From CANJIV01 sp046330225 (GTDB taxonomy: Bacteria > Actinomycetota > Thermoleophilia > Solirubrobacterales > Solirubrobacteraceae), in the NCBI GenBank assembly GCA_046330225.1, contig JAXLTD010000002.1, positions 372,001 through 436,000 on the forward strand: DNA of 64,000 nucleotides, written 5' to 3'. The notes under the pieces were generated by a model. The model had not been told where the DNA came from, searched no databases, and was given only the letters and a program-made list of their open reading frames with translations. This document shows, piece after piece, positions 51,429 to 58,558 of the stretch (positions are counted from its first letter, which is position 1; each line of letters opens with the position of its first letter). The position numbers were made by a program, and so were the translations under genes.

Positions 51429-52591
51429 TCCGAACCCTCCTCTTGGGTTGCGATGACGCGGGTGTAGCGCTGCTCCCAGACGAGGCTGACCGGCCGGCCG
51501 CGCAGCGCCGCCGCGTCCTCGTGGGTCGTGGTCGCGTTCTGGGCGACCACCATGAGCTCTCCGCCGCCGTCCAGGTCGACCACGTAGCGGGTCGTGGGGC
51601 CGGCGTACAGGCTTTCGCGCACCACGCCCGAGGCGTGGCACGTCCGGTCGCCGCGCTCCGGCGCGGCGCCGGGCACGAGCGCGATCCGTTCGGGGCGGAT
51701 CGTCACGATCGCGGTCTGGCCCGAGCGGGCGCCGCCCGCGTGGTCGGCCGCAACGAGGTCGCCCGAGGCCAGGCGCAGGTGCAGCGTGTCGTCGGCCGTG
51801 GACTCGATCGGCAGCTCGAGCAGGTTCGAGACGCCGACGAAGCCGGCGACGAAGCTCGAATCCGGCTCGTCGTAGACCTCGTGGGGCGAGCCGCACTGGA
51901 TGACGCGGCCGGCGTCCATGACGGCGATCCGGTCGCTCATCGAGAGCGCCTCGTCCTGGTCGTGGGTCACGTAGATGAACGTGATCCCGACCTCCTCCTG
52001 GATGCGCTTGAGCTCGACCTGCAGCTGCTGGCGCAGCTTGAGGTCCAGGGCCCCGAGCGGCTCGTCGAGCAGGAGGACCTGCGGCCGGTTCACGAGCGCC
52101 CGGGCCAGCGCGATCCGCTGGCGCTGCCCGCCCGAGAGCTGGCTCGGCCGGCGCTTCTCGTAGCCCTCCAGGCGCACCATCGCCAGCGCCTCGGCGACGC
52201 GGTCGCGCCGCTCGCCGCTGCCGACCCGCTTGACCTTGAGGCCGTAGGCGATGTTGTCGCCGACCGACATGTGCGGGAAGAGCGCGTAGTCCTGGAAGAC
52301 GGTGTTGACGTCGCGCTCGTTGGGCGGCAGCCCGCTCACGTCGGTCCCGGCGAGCTCGATCGCGCCCTCGTCGGGGCGCTCGAAGCCGGCGATCATGCGC
52401 AGGCAGGTGGTCTTCCCCGACCCGGACGGGCCGAGCATCGTGAAGAACTCGCCCCGGCGGATCTCGAGGTCGACCCGATCGACGGCGACGACATCGCCGT
52501 AGGTCTTGCGCACGCCGGCCAGGCGCACGTCGATCTCCAGTCCCCGCTCCGCCGTGGCGGCCGGGGCGGGCGTGACCCCCTCCTCGGTCAT
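51425..52591 (-). CDS. potA: Spermidine/putrescine-type ABC transporter ATPase PotA
   Basis: A 388-residue ATPase driving uptake. Walker A GPSGSGKTT (about 54-62), Q-loop VFQDYALFPH, signature LSGGQRQRIALARAL (about 152-166), Walker B LLLDEPLGALD and switch His in THDQDEALSMSDRIAVM. A C-terminal TOBE domain covers about 285-380. First gene of the operon. A palindrome at 52642-52658 lies upstream; TAGAAC 6 nt before the ATG partly resembles the leaderless -10 pattern. Confidence 0.94.
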   Translation of the reverse strand: MTEEGVTPAPAATAERGLEIDVRLAGVRKTYGDVVAVDRVDLEIRRGEFFTMLGPSGSGKTTCLRMIAGFERPDEGAIELAGTDVSGLPPNERDVNTVFQDYALFPHMSVGDNIAYGLKVKRVGSGERRDRVAEALAMVRLEGYEKRRPSQLSGGQRQRIALARALVNRPQVLLLDEPLGALDLKLRQQLQVELKRIQEEVGITFIYVTHDQDEALSMSDRIAVMDAGRVIQCGSPHEVYDEPDSSFVAGFVGVSNLLELPIESTADDTLHLRLASGDLVAADHAGGARSGQTAIVTIRPERIALVPGAAPERGDRTCHASGVVRESLYAGPTTRYVVDLDGGGELMVVAQNATTTHEDAAALRGRPVSLVWEQRYTRVIATQEEGSE

Positions 52592-52641
52592 GGCGCCGTT
52601 CTACCGGATGGGGAACGTTCGTGCGCGGCGGCGGTGCCGGT

Positions 52642-52658
52642 TTGTCCGCACCGGACAA
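52642..52658. promoter_or_regulatory. Palindrome upstream of the pot operon
   Basis: TTGTCCG-CAC-CGGACAA is a perfect 7-3-7 dyad, 51-67 bp upstream of the potA start and just beyond the end of the J-domain gene. Candidate operator for control of polyamine uptake. Confidence 0.5.
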
Positions 52659-52694
52659 GCCTGACGGTTCCGGCAGGACGGTCCGGAAGCGGGG

Positions 52695-53957
52695 CTAGGC
52701 GGCGCTCTGCTCGGGCAGCGCCCGCGGGGCCGCGGCTTGGACCCGGTCGCGCAGGTCGCGGACCTCGGGGTCGTCGCCGAGCGCCAGGGCGCGCTCGCAG
52801 GCGGCGAGGCAGTCGCGCATGCGGTCGGTGCGGGCCAGCGCGTGGGCGTAGCGCGACCACGCCGCGGCGGACTCGGGCTCCAGGCGCGTGGCCTGCTCGC
52901 AGGCGGTGACCTCGCCGCCGAGGTCGCCGGCCAGGTGCAGCGCGGTGGCGAGGTCGAGCAGGGCCTCGGCGGTCGGGCCCAGCGCGCGCGAGCGCTCCAG
53001 CGCCTCGATCGCGCCGGGGCGGTCGCCGCGGCGCAGGCGCAGCCGGCCGACGCGCTGCCAGGCCGAGGCGTCGCGCGGGATGAGGGACGTGACCCGCTCG
53101 GCTTCGTCGAGCGCCTGGGTGAAGGAGCGCTGGTCCTCGTAGATCCGCGAGGCGATCCGGTGCACCGGGGCGCGGCCGTCCTCGTCCTCGGCGCGGCCCC
53201 AGTCGCGGACCGCGCGGGCGGCGGCGGGGAGGTCGCCGGCCTGCCAGAAGGCCATCGTCATGAGCCGCAGGACCGCGGGGTTGGCCGGGTCGGCGTCGCG
53301 CGCGTAGATGAGGCGCTGGGCGGCCAGGGCCGGGTCGCCTTCGGCCATCGCGTGCTGGGCGGCGGTCATGAACCGCTCGACGCGCTCCTGGGCGGGATCC
53401 GGCGTCGAGAAGTCCACGAACTGCAGCGTGCCGGCGGGGACCGTGCGCACGCCGATCTGGAACTTCACGCGCGCCCACTGCTGCACGTCGTCCCCGGCGC
53501 CGCTGAAGTAGATCCCGGTCACGTTCCCGACGCCCCACTCCGGGTAGGCGACGCAGCGGGCGTAGCTGTGCACGACCGAGTGGTCGGGGACCCGCGCGCC
53601 GAACGGGTCGTTCGCGGCCCGGTCGCTGGCCTGGGCGCGGGCCCGCTCCTGGGCCTCGTAGTTGCGCCGGCCCTCCTCCTCGCGGGCCCGGCGGGCCGCC
53701 GCGGCGCTGGCCTTGACCGCGTTGGCGCTGACGCTGCCGCCGCGCGACTGCTCGGCCAGGCGCCCGAGCTGGTCGGCGGCGCGGTTGATCGCCTGCAGGT
53801 GGCGCTCGTGCTGCAGCTGGCGGCCGGGCGGCGCGATGTCCGGATGCCAGCGCTTCGCCATCCGCCGGCGCGCGAGCTGGACGTCGCGCGGCGTGAACGG
53901 CGCCTCGAGCTCCAGGAGGAGGAGGGCCTGCTCGACGTCGAGGATCGCGGAAGACAT
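52695..53957 (-). CDS. J-domain protein with TPR repeats
   Basis: A 420-residue cytosolic protein. Residues 5-65 form a J-domain with the HPD motif in MAKRWHPDIAPPGR (near 33-46), the DnaK-stimulating tripeptide. A coiled alanine/arginine linker (75-115), a small beta domain (about 125-185, YPEWGVGNVTGIYFSGAGDDVQQWARVKF) and several tetratricopeptide helices (about 190-410) follow. It may recruit DnaK to a client bound by the TPRs. No dnaK is near. Confidence 0.85.
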   Translation of the reverse strand: MSSAILDVEQALLLLELEAPFTPRDVQLARRRMAKRWHPDIAPPGRQLQHERHLQAINRAADQLGRLAEQSRGGSVSANAVKASAAAARRAREEEGRRNYEAQERARAQASDRAANDPFGARVPDHSVVHSYARCVAYPEWGVGNVTGIYFSGAGDDVQQWARVKFQIGVRTVPAGTLQFVDFSTPDPAQERVERFMTAAQHAMAEGDPALAAQRLIYARDADPANPAVLRLMTMAFWQAGDLPAAARAVRDWGRAEDEDGRAPVHRIASRIYEDQRSFTQALDEAERVTSLIPRDASAWQRVGRLRLRRGDRPGAIEALERSRALGPTAEALLDLATALHLAGDLGGEVTACEQATRLEPESAAAWSRYAHALARTDRMRDCLAACERALALGDDPEVRDLRDRVQAAAPRALPEQSAA

Positions 53958-54021
53958 GAACCTTCAAGGCTAGCGGCCGCCGCGACCGCCGCCGGCCGGG
54001 CGGCGCCTCCGGCCGGGCCTG

Positions 54022-54417
54022 TCAGTCCGAATCGTCTCGCGGCTGGTCGCCGAACCTCGTCGCCACCTCATCGACGAACCGCTCCGCGACCTCGACGACC
54101 TCCGCGGCGCGCGCCACGCCGGGGACGACGGCCCGGTAGTCGGCACCGATGCGGTCCTCTTGCGAGCGCTGGGCCTCGCGATGCAGTTCCGCCGGGAACT
54201 GGCCGGTGACCACGAACCGCTCGTGGAAGAGATGCCAGACCCCGGCATGGGTGCGCGCGTGCTCGTCGTGCTCGCTCAACGCGGCCAGCGCCGCGTTGAG
54301 CATCGCGTAGTACGCGCTCGACACGGCGCCGCTCGGCGCGGAGGCACCGAGCGCGGCACGGGCCGCCGCGAGCTGGTCGCGCGCGGCGGCCATGAACTCG
54401 GTGGACCGGGGGCTCAT
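54022..54417 (-). CDS. HEPN-domain protein, partner of MNT nucleotidyltransferase
   Basis: A 131-residue helical HEPN protein, the toxin half of MNT-HEPN type toxin-antitoxin pairs (predicted RNase). The core is SSAYYAMLNAALAALSEHDEHARTHAGVWHLFHERFV, in which R-x6-H (RTHAGVWH) could be the catalytic pair. ATG 54417 overlaps the nucleotidyltransferase stop by 4 nt. A decayed copy lies at 58031-58138. Such pairs also occur outside toxin systems, so the role is a prediction. Confidence 0.86.
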   Translation of the reverse strand: MSPRSTEFMAAARDQLAAARAALGASAPSGAVSSAYYAMLNAALAALSEHDEHARTHAGVWHLFHERFVVTGQFPAELHREAQRSQEDRIGADYRAVVPGVARAAEVVEVAERFVDEVATRFGDQPRDDSD

Positions 54418-54782
54418 GCCTGGTAGAGCACGATGCGGTCCCGGTCGACCTCGGCGATGAAGAAGTCGCGGATCGCCCGGCGTTCGGCCGGCCAGGCCGG
54501 ATCGTGCACCTGAGGGGAGAAGAGCGCCGAAGGAAGGCCGTGGGCGAGCGATGCGTCCATCGCCATGCCGTAGACGTCGCTGGCCTCGGCGCTGGTCGGA
54601 GCGTCGATGAGCAGGATCAGGTCGATGTCGGACCACTCGCCGGGCGCCTCGCCCCGCGCGCGGGAGCCGTAGAGCCACACCGCCCGCAGCCGCGCGCCGA
54701 AGCGGGCGCAGACGGCAGCCACGAGCTCTTCAGTCGCGGCCCGCTCCGCTCTCGACAGCGATGCCTGCGCCAGTGCGGCCAT
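54414..54782 (-). CDS. MNT-type minimal nucleotidyltransferase (antitoxin)
   Basis: A 122-residue nucleotidyltransferase of the MNT family. The signature GSRARGEAPGEWSDIDLILLID (near 41-62) has the GSxARG and both aspartates of DxD. In known systems the MNT protein AMPylates the HEPN toxin to silence it. TACCGT lies 6 nt from ATG 54782, suggesting a leaderless transcript. The ettA start diverges 55 bp away. Confidence 0.9.
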   Translation of the reverse strand: MAALAQASLSRAERAATEELVAAVCARFGARLRAVWLYGSRARGEAPGEWSDIDLILLIDAPTSAEASDVYGMAMDASLAHGLPSALFSPQVHDPAWPAERRAIRDFFIAEVDRDRIVLYQA

Positions 54783-54788
54783 GCCTGA

Positions 54789-54794
54789 ACGGTA
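54789..54794 (-). promoter_or_regulatory. -10 element TACCGT, leaderless start of the MNT gene
   Basis: Minus-strand TACCGT, 6 nt before ATG 54782. No -35 or Shine-Dalgarno evident. Confidence 0.45.
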
Positions 54795-54824
54795 GCGGCG
54801 CGACCGGCTTCACCGGCCGGCCTC

Positions 54825-54830
54825 TATCCT
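54825..54830 (+). promoter_or_regulatory. -10 element TATCCT, leaderless start of ettA
   Basis: TATCCT followed by CGGCCCG (7 nt) and ATG 54838. The same hexamer and spacing occur before ATG 40049. Confidence 0.5.
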
Positions 54831-54837
54831 CGGCCCG

Positions 54838-56493
54838 ATGGCCGGCGAATACGTCTTCACCATGCACCGCCTCACCCGGGTCCATCCCCCGGACAAGGAG
54901 GTGCTCAAGGACATCACCCTGGCGTTCTTCCCCGGCGCGAAGATCGGCGTGCTCGGGCCCAACGGCTCGGGCAAGTCGACGCTGCTGCGGATCATGGCCG
55001 GCGTCGACACCGAGTACCGCGGCGAGGCGCAGCTGGCGCCCGGCGCCACCGTCGGCCTGCTCGAGCAGGAGCCCCAGCTCGACCCGGCCAAGGACGTGCG
55101 CGGCAACGTCGAGGACGGCGTCGCGGAGCTGCGCGGCCTGCTGGACCGCTTCAACGAGCTGGCCGCGAACTACTCCGACGAAACCGCCGACGAGTTCGCC
55201 CGCCTCCAGGAGCAGATCGACGCCGCCGACGCCTGGAATCTCGACACGATGCTCGACACTGCGATGGACGCGCTGCGCCTGCCGCCGGCCGACGCCGACG
55301 TCGAGACGCTCTCGGGCGGCGAGCGCCGCCGCGTCGCGCTCTGCCGGCTGCTGCTGCGCGCGCCCGACCTGCTCCTCCTGGACGAGCCGACCAACCACCT
55401 CGACGCCGAGTCGGTCGCCTGGCTCGAGCAGCACCTGGCCGAGTACAAGGGCGCGGTGGTCGCGGTCACCCACGACCGGTACTTCCTGGACAACGTGGCG
55501 GGGTGGATCCTGGAGCTGGACCGTGGCAAGGGGATTCCGTTCCAGGGCAACTACTCCTCGTGGCTGGAGCAGAAGCAGGCGCGGCTGGCGCAGGAGGCCA
55601 AGCAGGACGTGGCGCGCCAGCGCACGATCGCCCAGGAGCTCGAGTGGGTGCGCCAGAACCCGAAAGGCCGGCGGACGAAGGCCAAGGCGCGCCTGGCCCG
55701 GTATGAGGCGCTGCTGGCCGAGGATCGCAACGTCAAGCTTGACCAGGTGCAGATCCACATTCCGGCGGGGCCGCGGCTGGGGGACCTGGTGGTGCAGGCC
55801 GAGCATCTGCGCAAGGGGTTCGGGGAGCGGCTGCTGATCGAGGACCTGTCGTTCTCGCTGCCGCGGGGCGGGATCGTGGGGGTGATCGGGCCCAACGGGG
55901 CGGGCAAGACGACCTTGTTCCGGATGATCACCGGCTCCGAGCAGCCTGACGCCGGCGAGCTGCGGATCGGCGACACCGTCGAGCTCGCGTACGTCGATCA
56001 GTCCCGTGACGCGCTGGACGGTTCGAAGACGGTGTGGGAGGAGATCTCGGGCGGGCACGATCAGATCCAGGTGGGGGAGCAGTGGATGAACTCGCGCGCC
56101 TACACCGCGGGGTTCAACTTCAAGGGGTCTGATCAGCAGAAGCGGGTGGAGAAGCTCTCGGGCGGGGAGCGCAACCGGCTGCATCTGGCCAAGCTGCTGC
56201 GGACCGGGGGGAATCTGCTGCTGCTGGACGAGCCGACCAACGACCTGGACGTCGACACGCTGCGGGCGCTGGAGGAGGCGCTGCTCGCCTTCGCGGGGTG
56301 CGCGGTGATCATCTCCCACGACCGCTGGTTCCTGGACCGCATCGCCACCCATGTGCTGGCCTTCGAGGGCGACTCGCAGGTGGCGTGGTTCGAGGGCAAC
56401 TTCGAGGCCTACGAGGAGCACCGCCGCGAGCAGCTCGGCGCCGAGGCCGACCGCCCGCATCGCATCACCTACAAGAAGCTCGTGCGGGGCTGA
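54838..56493 (+). CDS. ettA: Energy-dependent translational throttle protein EttA (ABC-F ATPase)
   Basis: A 551-residue ABC-F protein that binds the ribosomal E site and regulates early elongation with ATP. Two ABC domains: Walker A GPNGSGKST (about 40-48) and GPNGAGKTT (about 350-358); signatures LSGGERRRVALCRLL and LSGGERNRLHLAKLL; Walker B LLLLDEPTNHLDAES and LLLLDEPTNDLDVDT. The interdomain arm/linker (about 240-315, KQARLAQEAKQDVARQRTIAQELEWVRQNPKGRRTK) fits EttA. Length matches E. coli EttA (555). No membrane domain. Confidence 0.95.
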   Translation: MAGEYVFTMHRLTRVHPPDKEVLKDITLAFFPGAKIGVLGPNGSGKSTLLRIMAGVDTEYRGEAQLAPGATVGLLEQEPQLDPAKDVRGNVEDGVAELRGLLDRFNELAANYSDETADEFARLQEQIDAADAWNLDTMLDTAMDALRLPPADADVETLSGGERRRVALCRLLLRAPDLLLLDEPTNHLDAESVAWLEQHLAEYKGAVVAVTHDRYFLDNVAGWILELDRGKGIPFQGNYSSWLEQKQARLAQEAKQDVARQRTIAQELEWVRQNPKGRRTKAKARLARYEALLAEDRNVKLDQVQIHIPAGPRLGDLVVQAEHLRKGFGERLLIEDLSFSLPRGGIVGVIGPNGAGKTTLFRMITGSEQPDAGELRIGDTVELAYVDQSRDALDGSKTVWEEISGGHDQIQVGEQWMNSRAYTAGFNFKGSDQQKRVEKLSGGERNRLHLAKLLRTGGNLLLLDEPTNDLDVDTLRALEEALLAFAGCAVIISHDRWFLDRIATHVLAFEGDSQVAWFEGNFEAYEEHRREQLGAEADRPHRITYKKLVRG

Positions 56494-56604
56494 GGCGGCG
56501 CCGCCGCCGGGCGCTCGTTCAGCGGGCGAGGAGGGTGACGAGGAAGGGCAGTACGCCCGACGCGGGTTGCGGCGATGCTTCGCGCATGAAACCATACGGA
56601 TTGC

Positions 56605-56838
56605 ATGGGCGTCCTGATCCAGATCCGCGACGTGCCCGAGGACGTCCACCGGACGCTCAAGTCCCGGTCGGCAGCCTCCGGGCAGTCGATGTCTGAGTAC
56701 CTCCGCGCGCTGCTGGCCAGGGCGGCGGCGCGGCCCACCCCCGAGGAGCTCGCCCAGCGGATCCGGAGGCGCGGGGCCGCTGAGCTGGATGAGCCCAGCG
56801 AGGCGATCGTGCGCGAGATCCGCGACCGCGGCGAATGA
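56605..56838 (+). CDS. vapB: VapB/FitA-type ribbon-helix-helix antitoxin
   Basis: A 77-residue antitoxin. The N-terminal RHH fold is LIQIRDVPEDVHRTLKSRSAASGQSMSEYLRALL (about 4-37); the acidic C-terminus would cap the toxin. It overlaps its PIN toxin by 4 nt. The 111-bp gap after ettA contains GCATG repeats that may belong to its operator, but no clear promoter. Confidence 0.9.
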   Translation: MGVLIQIRDVPEDVHRTLKSRSAASGQSMSEYLRALLARAAARPTPEELAQRIRRRGAAELDEPSEAIVREIRDRGE

Positions 56839-57236
56839 CCGTTGCCGACACCTCGGTGGTCGTGGACTATCTCCTCGGCTCGGGGGTCGCGCCCGAGGTG
56901 CAGCGCCTCATCGGTTCCGAGGGCGAGCTCGCCGCCCCCGATGTGCTCGTATTCGAGACGCTGGCCGTGCTGCGGCGCGCGGTCCTGCGCGGCGGACTCG
57001 GCGCCGATCGGGCGACCGGCGCCGTGGAGGATCTCGCCGACGTCCCGATCGCCCTGACGCCATCGCTGGCGCTGCGCGGCGCCGCATGGGAGCTTCGGGC
57101 CAACCTGACGGCCGCCGACGCCCTGTTCGCAGCGCTTGCCGCCGCGCTCGACGAGCCGCTCGCCACCAAGGACGCGGCCCTGGCCGCGGCGGCGCGGCGG
57201 CACGCGGGGGTCCGGGTCTTACACCTCGGATCGTAG
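56835..57236 (+). CDS. vapC: VapC-type PIN-domain ribonuclease toxin
   Basis: A 133-residue PIN nuclease. Acidic metal ligands: Asp5 (VADTS), Glu41 (FETLAVLRR) and the aspartates in NLTAADALFAALAAAL and ATKDAALAAA. It cleaves RNA (tRNA or rRNA in known cases) when not neutralised by VapB. Convergent with the second VapC, 68 bp away. Confidence 0.9.
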   Translation: MTVADTSVVVDYLLGSGVAPEVQRLIGSEGELAAPDVLVFETLAVLRRAVLRGGLGADRATGAVEDLADVPIALTPSLALRGAAWELRANLTAADALFAALAAALDEPLATKDAALAAAARRHAGVRVLHLGS

Positions 57237-57304
57237 GGCGATCTTGGCTCGCGCCCCCGCGGTGGCGCACGCGATTCCGGCGAATGTGGGTGCGGGCCGC
57301 CTGG

Positions 57305-57706
57305 CTAGCCCGAGGAATCGAAGACCTCGATCCGCGCGCCGTGGCCGGGTGCGGTCGCCAGCGCAGCGTCACACGTGATCAGCGGAACACCGAGTGCCTC
57401 GGCGAGCGCGACGAAGGTGGCGTCGTAGGCGGTCAGGTTGTCCCGCAGCTCCCACACGCGGTCGCTGAGGGGCGCGTGCGGGTAGCGCACGATGGTCAGG
57501 TCGGCGAAATCTGCGCGGGCATCGGCGGCGCGCTCGTCGCTCATCTCGCTTCTCGCGACCATCCGGCGCAGGGCGTGGAGCAGCTCGGTGTCGATCAGGT
57601 GAGGGCCGTGCAGGTCGCCGTCGTCGGCCAGGCGCTCGACAAGGCCGGCGGCAGGATCGCGGGCCGCAAGCGCGTCCAGCACCGCGGAGGTGTCGACGAC
57701 GAGCAC
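57305..57706 (-). CDS. vapC: Second VapC-type PIN-domain ribonuclease toxin
   Basis: A 133-residue PIN nuclease with Asp5 (VVDTS), Glu near 41 (DTELLHALRR), then DNLTAYDATFVALAEAL and ITCDAALA. Same length as the first VapC but clearly different in sequence, so an independent system rather than a recent duplicate. Preceded by its own VapB with a 3-nt gap. Confidence 0.9.
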   Translation of the reverse strand: MLVVDTSAVLDALAARDPAAGLVERLADDGDLHGPHLIDTELLHALRRMVARSEMSDERAADARADFADLTIVRYPHAPLSDRVWELRDNLTAYDATFVALAEALGVPLITCDAALATAPGHGARIEVFDSSG

Positions 57707-57709
57707 GTT

Positions 57710-57937
57710 CTAGTTTCGGTCGCGCCCGGCTCGCACGGCGGCCACGATTGCGTCGTTCCGGGTCCCGCCGGCGCGCGCCCCGGCGCGCTGGAGCACCTCG
57801 GCCACCGGCGGGCGCTCGGCGGCGCGCTCGAGCTCGCCGAGCGCGTAGTCCGAGAGCGAGACGCCGGCGGCGGCTGCGCGGATGCGCAGGGCGCGGTGGA
57901 CGTCGTCGGGGACGTTTCGGATCTGGAGCGTCTTCAT
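57710..57937 (-). CDS. vapB: Second VapB/FitA-type antitoxin
   Basis: A 75-residue RHH antitoxin starting MKTLQIRNVPDDVHRALRIR, with AAAAGVSLSDYALGEL completing the fold and a basic/acidic tail. ATG 57937 is chosen over an upstream in-frame start (57973) because family homology and a -10 at 6 nt both point to it. It should bind its own promoter through the nested palindromes at 57956-57979. Confidence 0.9.
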   Translation of the reverse strand: MKTLQIRNVPDDVHRALRIRAAAAGVSLSDYALGELERAAERPPVAEVLQRAGARAGGTRNDAIVAAVRAGRDRN

Positions 57938-57943
57938 CGCCCA

Positions 57944-57979
57944 AGTGTACCAGTTTGCATGTGGGACACCCAATATGCA
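57944..57979 (-). promoter_or_regulatory. vapBC promoter with nested palindromic operator
   Basis: Minus-strand promoter: -35 TTGGGT (57973-57968), 18-nt spacer, -10 TACACT (57949-57944), 6 nt to ATG 57937. TGGG-ACA-CCCA (57962-57972) and TGCAT-N14-ATGCA (57956-57979) share nearly the same centre over the -35 region, as expected for autoregulation by a dimeric RHH antitoxin. Confidence 0.65.
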
Positions 57980-58030
57980 TGCAGGCGCTGAACCCCGGGG
58001 GCCGGCTCCGTTGGCACGGAGGCCTCCGCC

Positions 58031-58138
58031 TCAGCCAGCGGCGCCCAGCATCACCGCGACCCCGTCGACGAACCGCTCGGCGTCGGCCACGAGCTGGTCG
58101 CGGGCTGCCGCCATGAACTCGTCCGACCGCGGGCTCAC
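58031..58138 (-). pseudogene. Decayed HEPN gene with internal deletion
   Basis: A 35-residue frame (GTG 58138) starting SPRSDEFMAAARDQL, nearly identical to the first 16 residues of the HEPN protein at 54022-54417, then jumping to ADAERFVDGVAVMLG, which matches that protein's C-terminal VAERFVDEVATRFG. About 92 residues including the whole catalytic core are missing in frame. It overlaps the MNT remnant by 4 nt just like the intact pair. Confidence 0.8.
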
Positions 58139-58431
58139 GCCTCGTAGAGCACGATTCGGTCGCGGTCGACGTCGGCGATGAAGAAGTCGCGGATCGCGCG
58201 GCGCCTGGCCGGCCACTCGGTCTCGCGCACGAGCGGCGAGAGGTAGGTCGCGGGGTAGCCGAGGGCGTTGCCGACGTCGAACGCGAGGCTGACGACCTCC
58301 TTCTGGTCGTCGTACGTCGGATCGTCGAGCAGGAAGATCAGGTCGATGGAGTCCTCGCCGGGCGGCTCGCCCCGGGCGCGCGAGCCGTGGAGCCAGGCGG
58401 CGCGGAGGCGTTCGCCGTAGCGGCCGCGCAC
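58135..58431 (-). pseudogene. Degenerate MNT nucleotidyltransferase (second copy)
   Basis: About 98 residues from GTG 58431, strongly similar to the MNT protein at 54414-54782 throughout (GSRARGEPPGE ... RRAIRDFFIADVDRDRIVLYEA). Homology continues upstream of GTG 58431 (RPIEHQVVTGLVEAV) without any in-frame ATG or GTG, so the normal start appears lost. One residue is missing at the active site, giving EDSIDL instead of WSDIDL, so the first aspartate of DxD is displaced. Together with the truncated HEPN frame it looks like a dead paralogue, though a non-canonical start cannot be excluded. Confidence 0.65.
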
Positions 58432-58558
58432 CGCCTCGACCAGGCCGGTGACTACCTGGTGCTCGATCGGGCGCAGCGACGCATCCTGGATGGCCGGCCT
58501 GCGGCAGCCGTAGCGCGCGGCGCGGTGGCCCCGGCACCTCTGCTCAGCGCCGCGGGCG

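Noticed and set aside
52613..52620. GAACGTTC before the pot operon as an SOS box
   Set aside because: It lacks the N4 spacer of TCGAAC-N4-GTTCGA and the outer bases do not match.
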